Shown: positions 1 to 9,100 of the stretch, piece after piece
How positions within the stretch are numbered: the stretch's first letter is position 1
How the letters are laid out: every line of letters begins with the position of its first letter
Source: CAJBLF01 sp964463255
GTDB lineage: Bacteria; Patescibacteriota; Gracilibacteria; Absconditabacterales; Absconditicoccaceae
Assembly (NCBI GenBank): GCA_964463255.1
Contig: CAYXBC010000028.1
Span: 1-64,000 of the forward strand
Length of the DNA: 64,000 nt
Direction: 5' to 3'
Translations under genes and position numbers: made by a program
The notes under the pieces: generated by a model
What the model was told of the DNA's origin: nothing
What the model saw: the letters and a program-made list of their open reading frames with translations, nothing else
Database searches by the model: none

Positions 1-49
1 ATCATAGTGTTACAGATATACATAGTAAATACTTAAAGATAAATACAGG

Positions 50-75
50 TAGGGACTACCGTCCCTATTGTTTTA
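50..75 (+). terminator. Rho-independent terminator of a gene left of the window
   Basis: TAGGGAC and GTCCCTA form a perfect 7-bp stem around a TACC loop, followed by a T-rich run. It would end a transcript entering from the left edge. Confidence 0.6.
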
Positions 76-130
76 TCATATTTTATGCTTTTGTAAAGTG
101 TAACCCTAATTGCAGCAATTATAACAAAAT

Positions 131-158
131 TTGACAAAAAAAAGATTCTGTCTATAAT
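131..158 (+). promoter_or_regulatory. Consensus sigma-70-type promoter
   Basis: TTGACA and TATAAT are separated by 16 nt, both boxes matching consensus exactly. It lies 35 nt upstream of the small gene starting at 193. The same 16-nt spacing recurs at most promoters proposed here. Confidence 0.8.
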
Positions 159-192
159 ATACATAATAACATTTATCTCACTCTCGTATCCA

Positions 193-327
193 ATGACTAA
201 TTTTGAAAAAATGGTATGCAAATTCCTCGCTGCTGAAGTATCAATGCTTCGTGTAGGATTGCCTGTTCTCGTGACTGTCTTAGGTCTTCAGCTTTATGGA
301 TTGAAACTAGGAGTTATTCTCTTGTAA
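193..327 (+). CDS. Small single-pass membrane protein, 44 aa
   Basis: An ATG-started frame of 44 codons ending in TAA sits between a consensus promoter and a terminator, which makes a short real gene likely. Residues from about 19 to 44 are hydrophobic and would form one membrane helix; the first 18 are mildly polar. No TGA codon is used. I do not recognise a family and cannot assign a function. No clear ribosome binding site precedes the ATG. Confidence 0.5.
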   Translation: MTNFEKMVCKFLAAEVSMLRVGLPVLVTVLGLQLYGLKLGVILL

Positions 328-365
328 GACATATATTTCATTTTTCCAGGAAAGTATTTTCCGCT

Positions 366-389
366 GTGCCCACAGGATGGGCTTTTTTG
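366..389 (+). terminator. Terminator of the 44-aa gene
   Basis: GCCCA and TGGGC pair around a 5-nt loop, followed by six T residues, 40 nt after the TAA of the small membrane protein gene. Confidence 0.6.
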
Positions 390-529
390 TTATGTGAAAA
401 AAAATCTGCCCGCATTCTCATACACCAGTAAAATGAGATGAAATTAGATAAAAACACTTCTTATTGACTTTATAATGAATTTATTTAAAGTGCTAGAACA
501 GATTTTTATCTAATTATTGAAGAAACATT

Positions 530-1375
530 ATGAAGAACAAAATTTATGGATTTATGTGAGCTCCTGGACTAGGAAAGACAGTCGCTATGAACATAGCTGA
601 GCATCCCGAGAACCTCAAGCATATCAAAGACACGCTTGGATTGGGAAAGGATTTAGAAATAGGTGTCGTCAAAAAAGATACCTCTAGACCAAACAGAGGA
701 GCAGACGATAGACTCAAGAGATCAGGAGTACCTGAAGAAGATTTTGTCAAAAACAAAGACAAGTATGTAGGAGAATATACCTTAACGAACAACAATGCTA
801 AGTACGCATATCATACCGATGAATTGAATCAGGAAGCAGATATCTTGGTTGCAGAACCAAGTATCCATCATTTGGCGGTTATGAAAGCACATCTTAAGGA
901 TAGATTGGTAGTCATACTTATCGCTGCAGATACAGAATACAGGAAAGTCAGAATGAACGGAAGAGGGACAGAAGAAGTCTCTCAAGTGAATAAGAGAGTG
1001 ATCGAAGGTGATGTTCAAATCTACATCGCAAGCAAGCTTTCATGAGAAGATGGAGAGATGTTGTCTAAAATGATCGATCCTAAAGGATATGAAATCTATG
1101 AAGAGATTTTCACAGAAAGTGGAGAAGATGGAGCAAAGAAGATGGAAGAATATTTCCTCGGATTGGTCGGTGAAGAAAAATTTGCAAAAGAAGCAACAGA
1201 AGAATATTTCAAGATGATCAAGAACAACACCAAAGCAGGAGAGAATGAAAAATTATTCGATCATATCATCGTGCGCAGTCTTGAGAAAGATCAAGCAGCT
1301 GGAGAGAATTTCCTTACCGAAGGAGACTTCAGAGATAATATCGTAAATATCATCAAACAACATTTGTCTGAATAG
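530..1375 (+). CDS. Guanylate-kinase-like P-loop protein
   Basis: Read with TGA as glycine this is 281 aa. A Walker A motif GAPGLGKT occupies residues 10-17, and its first glycine is the TGA at 557-559; a second TGA codon lies near 1043. A TSRPNRG stretch around residue 53 resembles the TTRPPR loop of guanylate kinases, and a Tyr-rich segment follows as in the GMP-binding lid. A C-terminal extension of about 110 acidic, helical residues is not part of standard GMP kinase (about 200 aa). It may phosphorylate a nucleotide, but with this tail a regulatory or specialised kinase is possible. The start is the only ATG giving an intact P-loop. Confidence 0.75.
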
Positions 1376-1450
1376 ATCACTATGGAAAAATCAACGATAT
1401 GGGATATTTTCGATGAACAGCATAATCTTATCAAGGAATATGATACAAAG

Positions 1451-1475
1451 ACCGTAAGTGATTACGGTTTTTTTT
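1451..1475 (+). terminator. Terminator after the guanylate-kinase-like gene
   Basis: ACCGTAA and TTACGGT form a perfect 7-bp stem with a GTGA loop, followed by eight T residues. Confidence 0.75.
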
Positions 1476-1558
1476 GATGAAAAAATATCCGTTTAATCTT
1501 GCAATTTTTTGGTAACTAACTATATACAAAACACTTTATTTTATCGTTATCAAAAGAA

Positions 1559-3973
1559 ATGGCAAGCAAGTACAATTATCAGGAATCAGAGAGCAAATGG
1601 CAGAGATATTGGGAAGAAAAACAGATTTTTTTGTTTTCCAAAGATGAGAAAAAACCTGTATATTCGATAGATACGCCTCCTCCTACGGTTTCAGGTAAGA
1701 TTCATATCGGACATATATTTTCCTATACCCAAGCAGAAATCATCGCAAGATTCAAAAGGATGTCAGGCTACAATGTATTTTATCCTATGGGATATGACAA
1801 CAATGGGATACCTACAGAGCAATTGGTAGAAAAAGAATTGGGCATAAATATCAAAGACGTAGAGCGCAAAGATTTCATAGCAACATGTTTGGATGTCGTA
1901 GACAAATATAAAGTAATATATTCTGATCTTCGAAAATCATTGGGATTATCGGTTGACCGAAAGAGATCATACACAACAATTTCTCCTGAAGTACAACAAA
2001 TTGCTCAAGCAACATTCGTCAAATTATATGGTGAATGACATATTGTTTTCAAAGAATTTCCCGCATTGCGATGCACAAAAATGCAGACTACTGTTGCACA
2101 AGCGGAGACAGAAGAACAAGAATTCAACGAGTTCTTCAATTATGTAAATTTCACCTTAGAAGACGGAAATAAACTTGTAATCGCTACTACAAGACCTGAA
2201 TTGCTTCCTGCATGTTTAGCGGTATTCGTACATCCTGATGATGAAAGATTTACCAAATATGTTGGACAAACAATAATTACACCGATAGGTGGTAAAGTTC
2301 CGATTCTTACAGATGATAAGGTAAAAATGGACAAAGGAACGGGAGTAGTAATGTGTTGTAGTTACGGTGATGAGACAGATGTGTTTTGGATTAAAAAGTA
2401 TACGTTGGGTGAAAAGATAGTTATTGATAGATATGGTAAAATGCAAAATTCATGAGTGCCAGAAATCGACGGTATGAAAATTTCTGAAGCTAGAGAAAAA
2501 ATTATGGAAATTTTCACATCAAAATGAGATATTGTAGTAAAGAGAGATCCTATCACGCAATCCAAACAAATCTCCGAAAGAGGAAAGGTGCCGGTAGAGA
2601 TTATCCCAATCAAACAGCGATTTGTAAACTTACTAGATAAAAAACAGTTATTACTCGCACAAAATGATAAGATGCAATGGCATCCAGAATTTATGAAAAA
2701 AAGATCAAACGATTGGATAGAAAATCTTCAACGAGATCGAAATATTTCTCGTAGTAGAAAATATGGAATACCTATTCCTGTACGATACAATGTTGCAAAC
2801 GATGAAATAATTTTACCAAGTGCAGAACAATTAGCAAGAGGTCCAATTGACCCGACATCTGAATTGCCAGATGGCTATACTGCTGAGCAGGTAAGAGGAG
2901 AAACATTAGTGCTTGATACCTGGTTTACTTCATGACTTACCCCACAAATCAATCAGAAATATCTTGAAAGAGATGGATATACACAGAAAATTTTGCCAAT
3001 GAGTTTAAGACCACAGGCACATGATATCATTCGTACGTGGTTATTATATACGACATTACAAAGTTATTTTGCAACAGGAGAAGTTGCATTTCATGATGTT
3101 ATGATGTCAGGATTTTGTCTTGCACAAAAATGAGAAAAGTTTTCAAAATCCAAGGGTAATGCAAAGTTTGATCCTGAACAAGTAATCGCTGCACGATGAG
3201 CTGACGCAGTGAGATATCGAGCTTCTGGAGGTCAATTGGGTAAAGATATTCTTTTTGATGAAAATGAATTTAAAATAGGACAAAAATTAGTTACCAAATT
3301 ACGAAATGCAGCAAATTTTGTTTTTATGAATTTATCTGACTTTGATCAAAAGACAGAAATAGCAGAAAAAGACTTGTATCCTATCGATCTTCGAATCCTT
3401 AATCAGATAAATACTACTTCCAAAACGATGACACAATATCTCAATGAGTATGAATAAGGTCAGGCAAAACTTGAATTTGAAAAATTTTTCCGACATGATT
3501 TCTGTGATAATTATTTAGAAATCGTAAAAGAAAAAATCTATAAGCCAGAAAAATATGCCGATGGACAAAAGCAAAAAATCTCTGCACAATTCGCACTCTA
3601 TCATACATTCTTTGCTATCATTAAATTGATTGCACCCTATCTCCCATTTATCACAGAAGAACTCTATCAGACCTACTACAAAGACAGCATACAATCTGAT
3701 TCTATTCATACGTTATCTTTTCCAAACAACGATATTTTCTCTATCACACAGGATATGAAAACCACAAATTCTGCAGTAGAAGAATTGCTCATAGTCATAG
3801 AAAAAGTACGTGGATATAAGACAGAAAAACAATTGGGATTAGGGACAGAATTATCTCATCTCATTATCACCTCTCAAAATAATCTCTCTGTATTTGCTGA
3901 CGATATAATGTCAGGAACAAGAGCAGCAAAAGTTAGTTTCCAAACAGGTGAAATAAATATAACGGTCGAGTAA
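1559..3973 (+). CDS. valS: Valyl-tRNA synthetase, archaeal-like type, with an in-frame TAA
   Basis: The frame spans 805 codons. HIGH is at residues 49-52 (GKIHIGH), and the KMSKS loop appears as KFSKS after a TGA-encoded glycine. A TTRPELLPAC segment belongs to the editing domain, and DTWFTSGL is typical of ValRS. The sequence fits the archaeal/Rickettsia-like ValRS, which lacks the long C-terminal coiled coil and is about 800 aa. At least six TGA codons read as glycine. The anomaly is an in-frame TAA at 3455-3457, within a segment that otherwise aligns smoothly (NEYE-stop-GQAKLEFEKFF) and continues to a normal TAA at 3971. One base change from a Tyr codon would explain it: sequencing error, strain variant or genuine lesion. 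Confidence 0.9.
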
Positions 3974-3995
3974 ATAAAAGAATCCTCCTTCGTTT

Positions 3996-4051
3996 CCTCC
4001 TTTAGCAAAGGAGGCTTTCAGTAAAAGACGTTCCCTCTTTGCTAAAGAGGG
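3996..4051. repeat. Pair of REP-like hairpins
   Basis: Two perfect 8-bp hairpins follow each other: CCTCCTTT/AAAGGAGG (3996-4014) and CCCTCTTT/AAAGAGGG (4033-4051). Both have 3-nt loops. A related copy lies at 5131-5152, on the other side of the FemABX-like gene. They could act as terminators, but the A/T tails are weak, so a dispersed repeat is more likely. Confidence 0.6.
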
Positions 4052-4130
4052 TGAGGGTGATTCATGTAAAAGGGAGACAAAAAAATAAAAAAAATAAATA
4101 ATTCTGCATTCTAAATTCTAAATTCAAAAT

Positions 4131-5123
4131 ATGTCTGCACTTTATCAATCCCAGCTCCGAAAAGATCTCCAAGGCACAGTCTATCGCAATCCTACGATTA
4201 CGGTGAATCTTTTTGGTAAAGAGTATTTTTGAACGATAAAGAACAAAAAATTCTGACCTTTCACGACGAGACGATATCAGATCATGGGTGTGGAGCTTCC
4301 CCACGATGAGCAGGAAATACACCAGGGCATCAAGGAAATCAGAAAAAAGTTCAGAGGGAAAGGAATATTTTTTCAGCTAGGACTGAGAAATCCTATCGTT
4401 AGTTTTGAAAATAGCGAGATGAAATCAGAAGACTTCAGACAGGATAGTAAAGATATAAGAGAACATCTGCAGAGATTCTTGTATAAGAAATACGGCATGT
4501 ATACGGCATTTAGAGAGAATATGCCTACAGCGAGCATCATCTACGATGTGACGAAATCTGATGACGATCTACGTAAAGACATGAATGAAAGCTGCAGGAA
4601 ACGCATCAAGAAAGCACTTGGCGAAGGGATGGACTATCGTATCATCGTCAAGGAGCAATATGAAGAATTTTTTGCAAAACGACAGAAGACTGCGGAAACC
4701 AAATGATTCAATACCATCTCCAAAGTCCAATACGAGAGTTTGTTAGCGTATATTACAAAAGGCAAAGGCATGATGATAGGCGCATTTCTCAAAGGCGTGA
4801 TGATAGCAGGTACTATCTGTCTCTTTCAGGACAAGCACGCAATCTTTTGTCCCTACGGATTTTTCGATAGAGAGTACAGCAAGATCGGTGTCCAGCATTT
4901 TCTCAAATTCAAACTCTTCCAACGAGCCAGAGACCATGGCTATAGATCAGTGGATACTGGCGGGGGAGCGCCGACAGGATTCCCAAAGCATCCACTCGCC
5001 GGCGTCAGTGCATTCAAGGAATCGCTCGGTGGCACCAAGACGGACTTTTACGGCAGCTACGATATCGTCCTCAATCCATTGCTGTATCGGATATTCAAAC
5101 TTCGATACAAGCTCAGAGCATAA
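4131..5123 (+). CDS. FemABX-type peptidoglycan bridge aminoacyltransferase
   Basis: 330 aa with at least three TGA glycines. The C-terminal part has the Fem/GNAT layout: a segment HPLAGVSAFKESLGG followed by a DFYGSYDIVLNP stretch, typical of enzymes that add amino acids from aminoacyl-tRNA to the peptide stem of lipid II. The central part carries a basic helix (RKRIKKALGEG) found in the same family. It would act on the inner face of the membrane during cell-wall synthesis, and it fits the murE and ddl genes at 38-41 kb. The start is the first ATG after a stop-rich stretch; no clear Shine-Dalgarno is visible. Flanking hairpin repeats separate it from its neighbours. Confidence 0.8.
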
Positions 5124-5130
5124 GTATATT

Positions 5131-5152
5131 CCCTCTTTGTTGGTAAAGAGGG
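5131..5152. repeat. REP-like hairpin
   Basis: CCCTCTTT and AAAGAGGG pair around a 6-nt loop, the same arms as at 4033-4051. It lies just after the stop codon of the FemABX-like gene and may also help end its transcript. Confidence 0.5.
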
Positions 5153-5224
5153 GGGACCGGAACGGTGGGAGATGTATTGAAAGTCCCCTAGCAGGTGAGG
5201 ATTTTTTTTATTTTTCATTAGATA

Positions 5225-5252
5225 TTGACATTTAATAGAAATTAGTTATAAG
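5225..5252 (+). promoter_or_regulatory. Promoter, TTGACA-16-TATAAG
   Basis: TTGACA (5225-5230) and TATAAG (5247-5252) with a 16-nt spacer precede the gene at 5326. Very similar boxes precede the genes at 45974, 46683 and 48430. Confidence 0.7.
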
Positions 5253-5325
5253 ATATTAACTAAACAAAAGTGAGGGAAAGCCGAAACCCTAAAAAAAGGA
5301 GGCGCAATAAACAAAATCACATATC

Positions 5326-5889
5326 ATGTACAACAAAATTTTTTCAGGATTTTTTATCCTGCTAGGAGTGCTGGTAGCACCAGTATCTATGGTTGCAGAT
5401 ACGTATGATGCTAAGATAGGATGGCAGAATGCTAGTGGTTTCATCCTGACGTTCGGTATCCTCTGGATGGTAGTATCATTGTATTCATCGATGGCGGAAG
5501 CCAAATCGCAGATTGAAAGATTCAAGGATGTAGTAAGGTACCAACACAATCTGGCAATTGCGATAGATTACAAAAAAAAGATAGAAAAAGAATTCCGGCA
5601 AATTCTCACCTCAGAGTATCCCGCATGGGAAGAAAGTCTGGTAACGAAATTCTCACTCGCCAATGAGAAAGATAAAGAGGCATTTCTTGCTATCTGTCCT
5701 AAGTTAGAGACGGGAAGTTCATACGAGAAGTATGTCAAAATGCTTAAATTATCGATGGATGATGTCGCCAAGATGGAGAGAGAAATTAATGAGAGTCTAC
5801 GAGATATTGCAGTGAGTGATGAGAACCCTTGGCTCTGGTTTCATCGTCCTATACCTGCTAATATCCAGGAATTATTAAGTAAGTTCTAA
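5326..5889 (+). CDS. Two-helix membrane protein with cytoplasmic coiled coil, unknown function
   Basis: 187 aa without any TGA codon. Residues about 5-24 and 36-55 are hydrophobic, giving a hairpin in the membrane. The rest is charged and helical, probably a coiled coil. An AAAGGAGG sequence lies about 22 nt before the ATG, too far for an ordinary Shine-Dalgarno, so the start is a little uncertain, although no nearer start exists in this frame. It has its own promoter and terminator and forms a single-gene unit. I do not recognise the family. Confidence 0.65.
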   Translation: MYNKIFSGFFILLGVLVAPVSMVADTYDAKIGWQNASGFILTFGILWMVVSLYSSMAEAKSQIERFKDVVRYQHNLAIAIDYKKKIEKEFRQILTSEYPAWEESLVTKFSLANEKDKEAFLAICPKLETGSSYEKYVKMLKLSMDDVAKMEREINESLRDIAVSDENPWLWFHRPIPANIQELLSKF

Positions 5890-5903
5890 AGTGAAATCTA
5901 TAA

Positions 5904-5933
5904 TCGGGACGGTATTCGCCCCGGTTTTTTTTT
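5904..5933 (+). terminator. Terminator of the 5326 gene
   Basis: CGGG and CCCG pair with a mostly complementary inner part, followed by nine T residues. The sequence GGTATTCGCCCCGG is repeated almost exactly in the next terminator at 6455. Confidence 0.7.
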
Positions 5934-5996
5934 ATTCACGAAGTATTGACATCTGAAATAAAATAGATAAGCTCAAGAAAATAAATAAAAAATGCT

Positions 5997-6431
5997 ATGT
6001 ATACTCCAGTCAGCGTGTCCGTCGCCTATGGACGAAAAACAGCTATCGCAATCGAGTTTGAACACGATGCGTTCAAAGAACTGATAAAGAAAAGCATCGT
6101 AGCTACCAACTTGAGCATCCAGCGCTTCGAGAGCGACAAAGCCAAACTCAAGAATGGCGAATCTATCGAGCATCCCATGTCTTTGGAAGATCTCATGGGA
6201 GAAATCGGAATCTTTGTAGAGATAATCAAAAATGCGGTATTTCTGAGCTTCAAATTCAGGACAATCCAATTTGATGATGTGACAGAGGAAAAGATCAAAG
6301 AGATCATCATCAAGCTCCATACGTGGATCCTTGCTGTCGGAATCAGTGATAATGATTTTTTTTCGAGACCATCGACACAGCGTGCCAATCCTACACAGGA
6401 GATGGCAGACTATGTAAAGAATAATTGGTAA
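5997..6431 (+). CDS. Small soluble protein, unknown function
   Basis: 144 aa, mostly helical, no signal peptide or membrane segment, no TGA codon, ends in TAA. A TTGACA box at 5946-5951 suggests its own promoter, although the -10 region (around GATAAG) is poor. A terminator follows directly. It has the size and single-gene cassette layout of the genes at 45308 and 45974, but I could not show sequence similarity to them by eye. No family recognised. Confidence 0.6.
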   Translation: MYTPVSVSVAYGRKTAIAIEFEHDAFKELIKKSIVATNLSIQRFESDKAKLKNGESIEHPMSLEDLMGEIGIFVEIIKNAVFLSFKFRTIQFDDVTEEKIKEIIIKLHTWILAVGISDNDFFSRPSTQRANPTQEMADYVKNNW

Positions 6432-6454
6432 AAAAGCATAACAATGCAATATAA

Positions 6455-6484
6455 TCGGGGTGGTATTCGCCCCGGTTTTTTTTT
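6455..6484 (+). terminator. Terminator of the 5997 gene
   Basis: CGGGG and CCCCG pair with further pairing inside, followed by nine T residues. It is almost a copy of the terminator at 5904-5933. Confidence 0.75.
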
Positions 6485-6563
6485 GCACCCGGATGGTATG
6501 TGTACATAGCAAGCTAATAGAGGTAAAAACAATTAATTGACATTTAATGATAAATATATATAT

Positions 6564-7520
6564 ATGTCAATAGAACAAAAAAAAATGGAAAAAGAAAAGA
6601 AAAAATTACCGACAGGCACCATCATAGGTGTCCTTATAAAATCTTCGAAACTCGTGAAGTTTGTGAAATTGATCAAACTGGCCAAATATGCCAAATATCT
6701 CATCACATTGATCACTATGCTTATCTCTGCATTGGTGTATGGATGGCGATTTGGTATATGGTTTGGCGTAGGTCTTGTGCTTCTGCTTTTTGTCCATGAG
6801 ATGGGACATGTCTGGGCGATGAAACAGAAAGGATATCCCACGAAGGCTCCGATATTCATTCCGCTTTTGGGAGCAGTGATATTCTCACCTCCGTTCAAAT
6901 CACGCGAAGACGAATCCTATATCGGATTCATGGGTCCCTTGATTGGTTCGATAGGAGCATTAGCGCTCTATGGTGTCTGGGCATTACTGCCCTCGAAACC
7001 TGAAATTCTGGTACTGCTCGTGTATATCGGGCTATGGATAAACCTATTCAATCTCATTCCTATCCGTCCCTTGGATGGAGGAAGAGTATTGCAGAGCACC
7101 GGTACCTGGTACAAATGGATAGGGCTATCGATGGTTATAGCCATCATAGTCATCATGCAAGCTCCACAGTTCATAGTTATCCTGATACTGAGTGTCGATG
7201 ACTTCGTCAAGAAGATTAAAGAGCGAGTAATGATCAGGATGGGACTGATATGTACGATAGTGCTTGCCTATATTCTCGGCCCAGGCATAAATATAGAATT
7301 CTGGATCGATATGTTCTTGGCATTCATGCTGATCAGTGTAGATCTCATAATCTATTGGCCAAAGAGGAATGACCAGAAGATTGAGCCGGAAAAAGATATC
7401 AGACCATTTCCTGACAAGCATATCAAAATCGCTTGGTTGACAGCATTCTTTGCTCTGGCAGCGTTGTTGATGGGGATCATGGTATATCTATTGCCGCAAA
7501 TGCCGAAAATGAAATGATAG
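6564..7520 (+). CDS. Site-2-protease-family (M50) membrane metalloprotease
   Basis: The zinc motif HEMGH lies at residues 78-82 and the second conserved motif, LDGG in NLIPIRPLDGG, at about 170-173. These are the two active-site signatures of M50 intramembrane proteases. Six or more hydrophobic segments follow, with extra C-terminal helices. No PDZ domain is seen. None of its roughly 28 internal glycines uses TGA; the gene ends AAA-TGA-TAG, so the protein stops at TGA in the standard code or gains one glycine before TAG in code 25. Start chosen at the ATG of MSIEQ; MEKEK at 6585 is an alternative because TTGACA at 6537 places transcription close by. It may cleave membrane-bound regulators. 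Confidence 0.85.
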
Positions 7521-7522
7521 TA

Positions 7523-7549
7523 AGAAGGGGGTTTTCCCCTTCTTTTTTT
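7523..7549 (+). terminator. Terminator of the M50 protease gene
   Basis: AGAAGGGG and CCCCTTCT form a perfect 8-bp stem around GTTTT, followed by seven T residues. Confidence 0.8.
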
Positions 7550-7668
7550 GATAGTTCGTCATTTTTGATGATTTTGTCAACCACAAATGATTTGGGAGCT
7601 AAGTATTTTTGGTCTTTTGAGATGTTCTGGATATACTTAATGGGAGAGATTTTATCCAGTCCTCATCA

Positions 7669-9093
7669 ATGGAAGAGCAGAAAGAGAAAGGCGCATCCAT
7701 ACCATGAACAGCTACTCCAAAAGGATCATGAGGTCCTGATTTTTCATGAATTGGTAATCTCAAGCTCCAGGATCTCGAAATTGCTCCCGTGAAACCATCC
7801 ATCATTTCTGAGATAAATGCTGCAGAGAAGTTGAAGCAGCCGAAAGTGGAAGTAAGATTGGAAAATCTTGGGATGGGAAAAGAAGAGATACCCGAAGAAG
7901 GCAGAGTTCAGTTGGGAGATAGTGGGATAGGAGAGACGAAAAAAAAATATTTCACGCAGTATCGGAGATTGTTTCTGATATCTTTTTTCATTATTCTAGT
8001 GACCGGTTTTGCATCCATCATCTTACGTCTGTATAGTCGTTATGTCTATTATGCTGCTCAAGCAGTGCCTGATGCAAACTTTCAGACCTATATAGATACC
8101 TATAAGAAATGACAGGAATTTCTCGATAAATTATTGAATCTCAGTAATTATCAGCAATATGTATCATTATCGATCAAATGAGCCAGTGACACACCGAATA
8201 TCGATAAGGTAATCAGTGATACGAGTCTCAATTACATCCAGAAAAAAGATATTCTGCAGAAAGCACTCAATGAACTTGCATCGGCATTCATAACGAATAA
8301 TCAGAAACTTACGACGCTCAAGGAAAATGTCGCCAAATACGGATTTTCGGCACAGGAAATGTATGATATGCTTGAGGCAGATAGCTATTCCACGTCGATA
8401 AAGAAATATCTTATTTCACTCGAGATCATAAAGTTTAGTAGTGCAATCAAGGTATTTGGATATATGGATACCTTCGTTTCTAGTTTGGCCAGTGCACTCA
8501 ATATATCTCAGGCACAAGTAGAATTGGAGATGCAGACATTTGCGGACAGAGGAGAAAAGGATATCCTCGTGTATCTCAATAACTGTTATCTCAATCCATA
8601 TGAGATCGATTATAACTGCAATCTCGTAGGTGATTTCGATAGATATTATAAACTGATAGATAAGGAACCGACACCTCCTAATATAAATTTCTTTAAGAAT
8701 ATGATGTATTATGTTGATACAAAATTGGAGCAGACGGATTTACCGAGCTTCTCTATAACATTTACTAGATACGATCCTACGGAGAAATTGATAAGCTTCA
8801 ATGTCGATGTGAATACCTTCAAACAAGATGAAGTGGCATTGATCAAAAAATGAATTATAAATCCACATATCTTCATTATCAGCAATCTCTTGAATCTCAT
8901 CAAACAGAGTATGTTCGTAGTAGGAGAAAATATCGATGCAAAAGCCATAAAAATAACGCCCAAGACTATCAAGATAGGTACATCCATCTACAATGTTAAT
9001 AATTCTACGATGACATTCTCGCTCCCTATTCAGAAATGATCACAAAGAGAGATTAGTGACTATGTAGAGCAGAGTTTTATTTCTTCGCCATAG
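7669..9093 (+). CDS. Single-pass membrane protein, first of a linked pair
   Basis: 474 aa, with many TGA glycines. The first 100 residues are polar and rich in Gly, Pro, Lys and Glu. One hydrophobic helix follows at roughly 100-125, then a long outer domain of helices and beta strands with a few cysteines (NNCYLNPYEIDYNCN). The order short cytoplasmic tail, one helix, large outer domain resembles PilN/PilO-type or secretion-machine scaffold proteins, but I see no specific motif. The next gene starts 8 nt after its TAG, so the two are co-transcribed. The ATG at 7669 is the first start that keeps the Gly-rich N-terminus in frame. Confidence 0.7.
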
Positions 9094-9100
9094 CAGGTAT

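Noticed and set aside
33..221. Minus-strand frame of 62 codons at the left edge
   Set aside because: It is antisense to the consensus promoter and terminator and has a low-complexity composition.
1382..1530. Short frame after the guanylate-kinase-like gene
   Set aside because: It runs through a perfect terminator hairpin and two consecutive TGA codons; no ribosome binding site or homology is seen.
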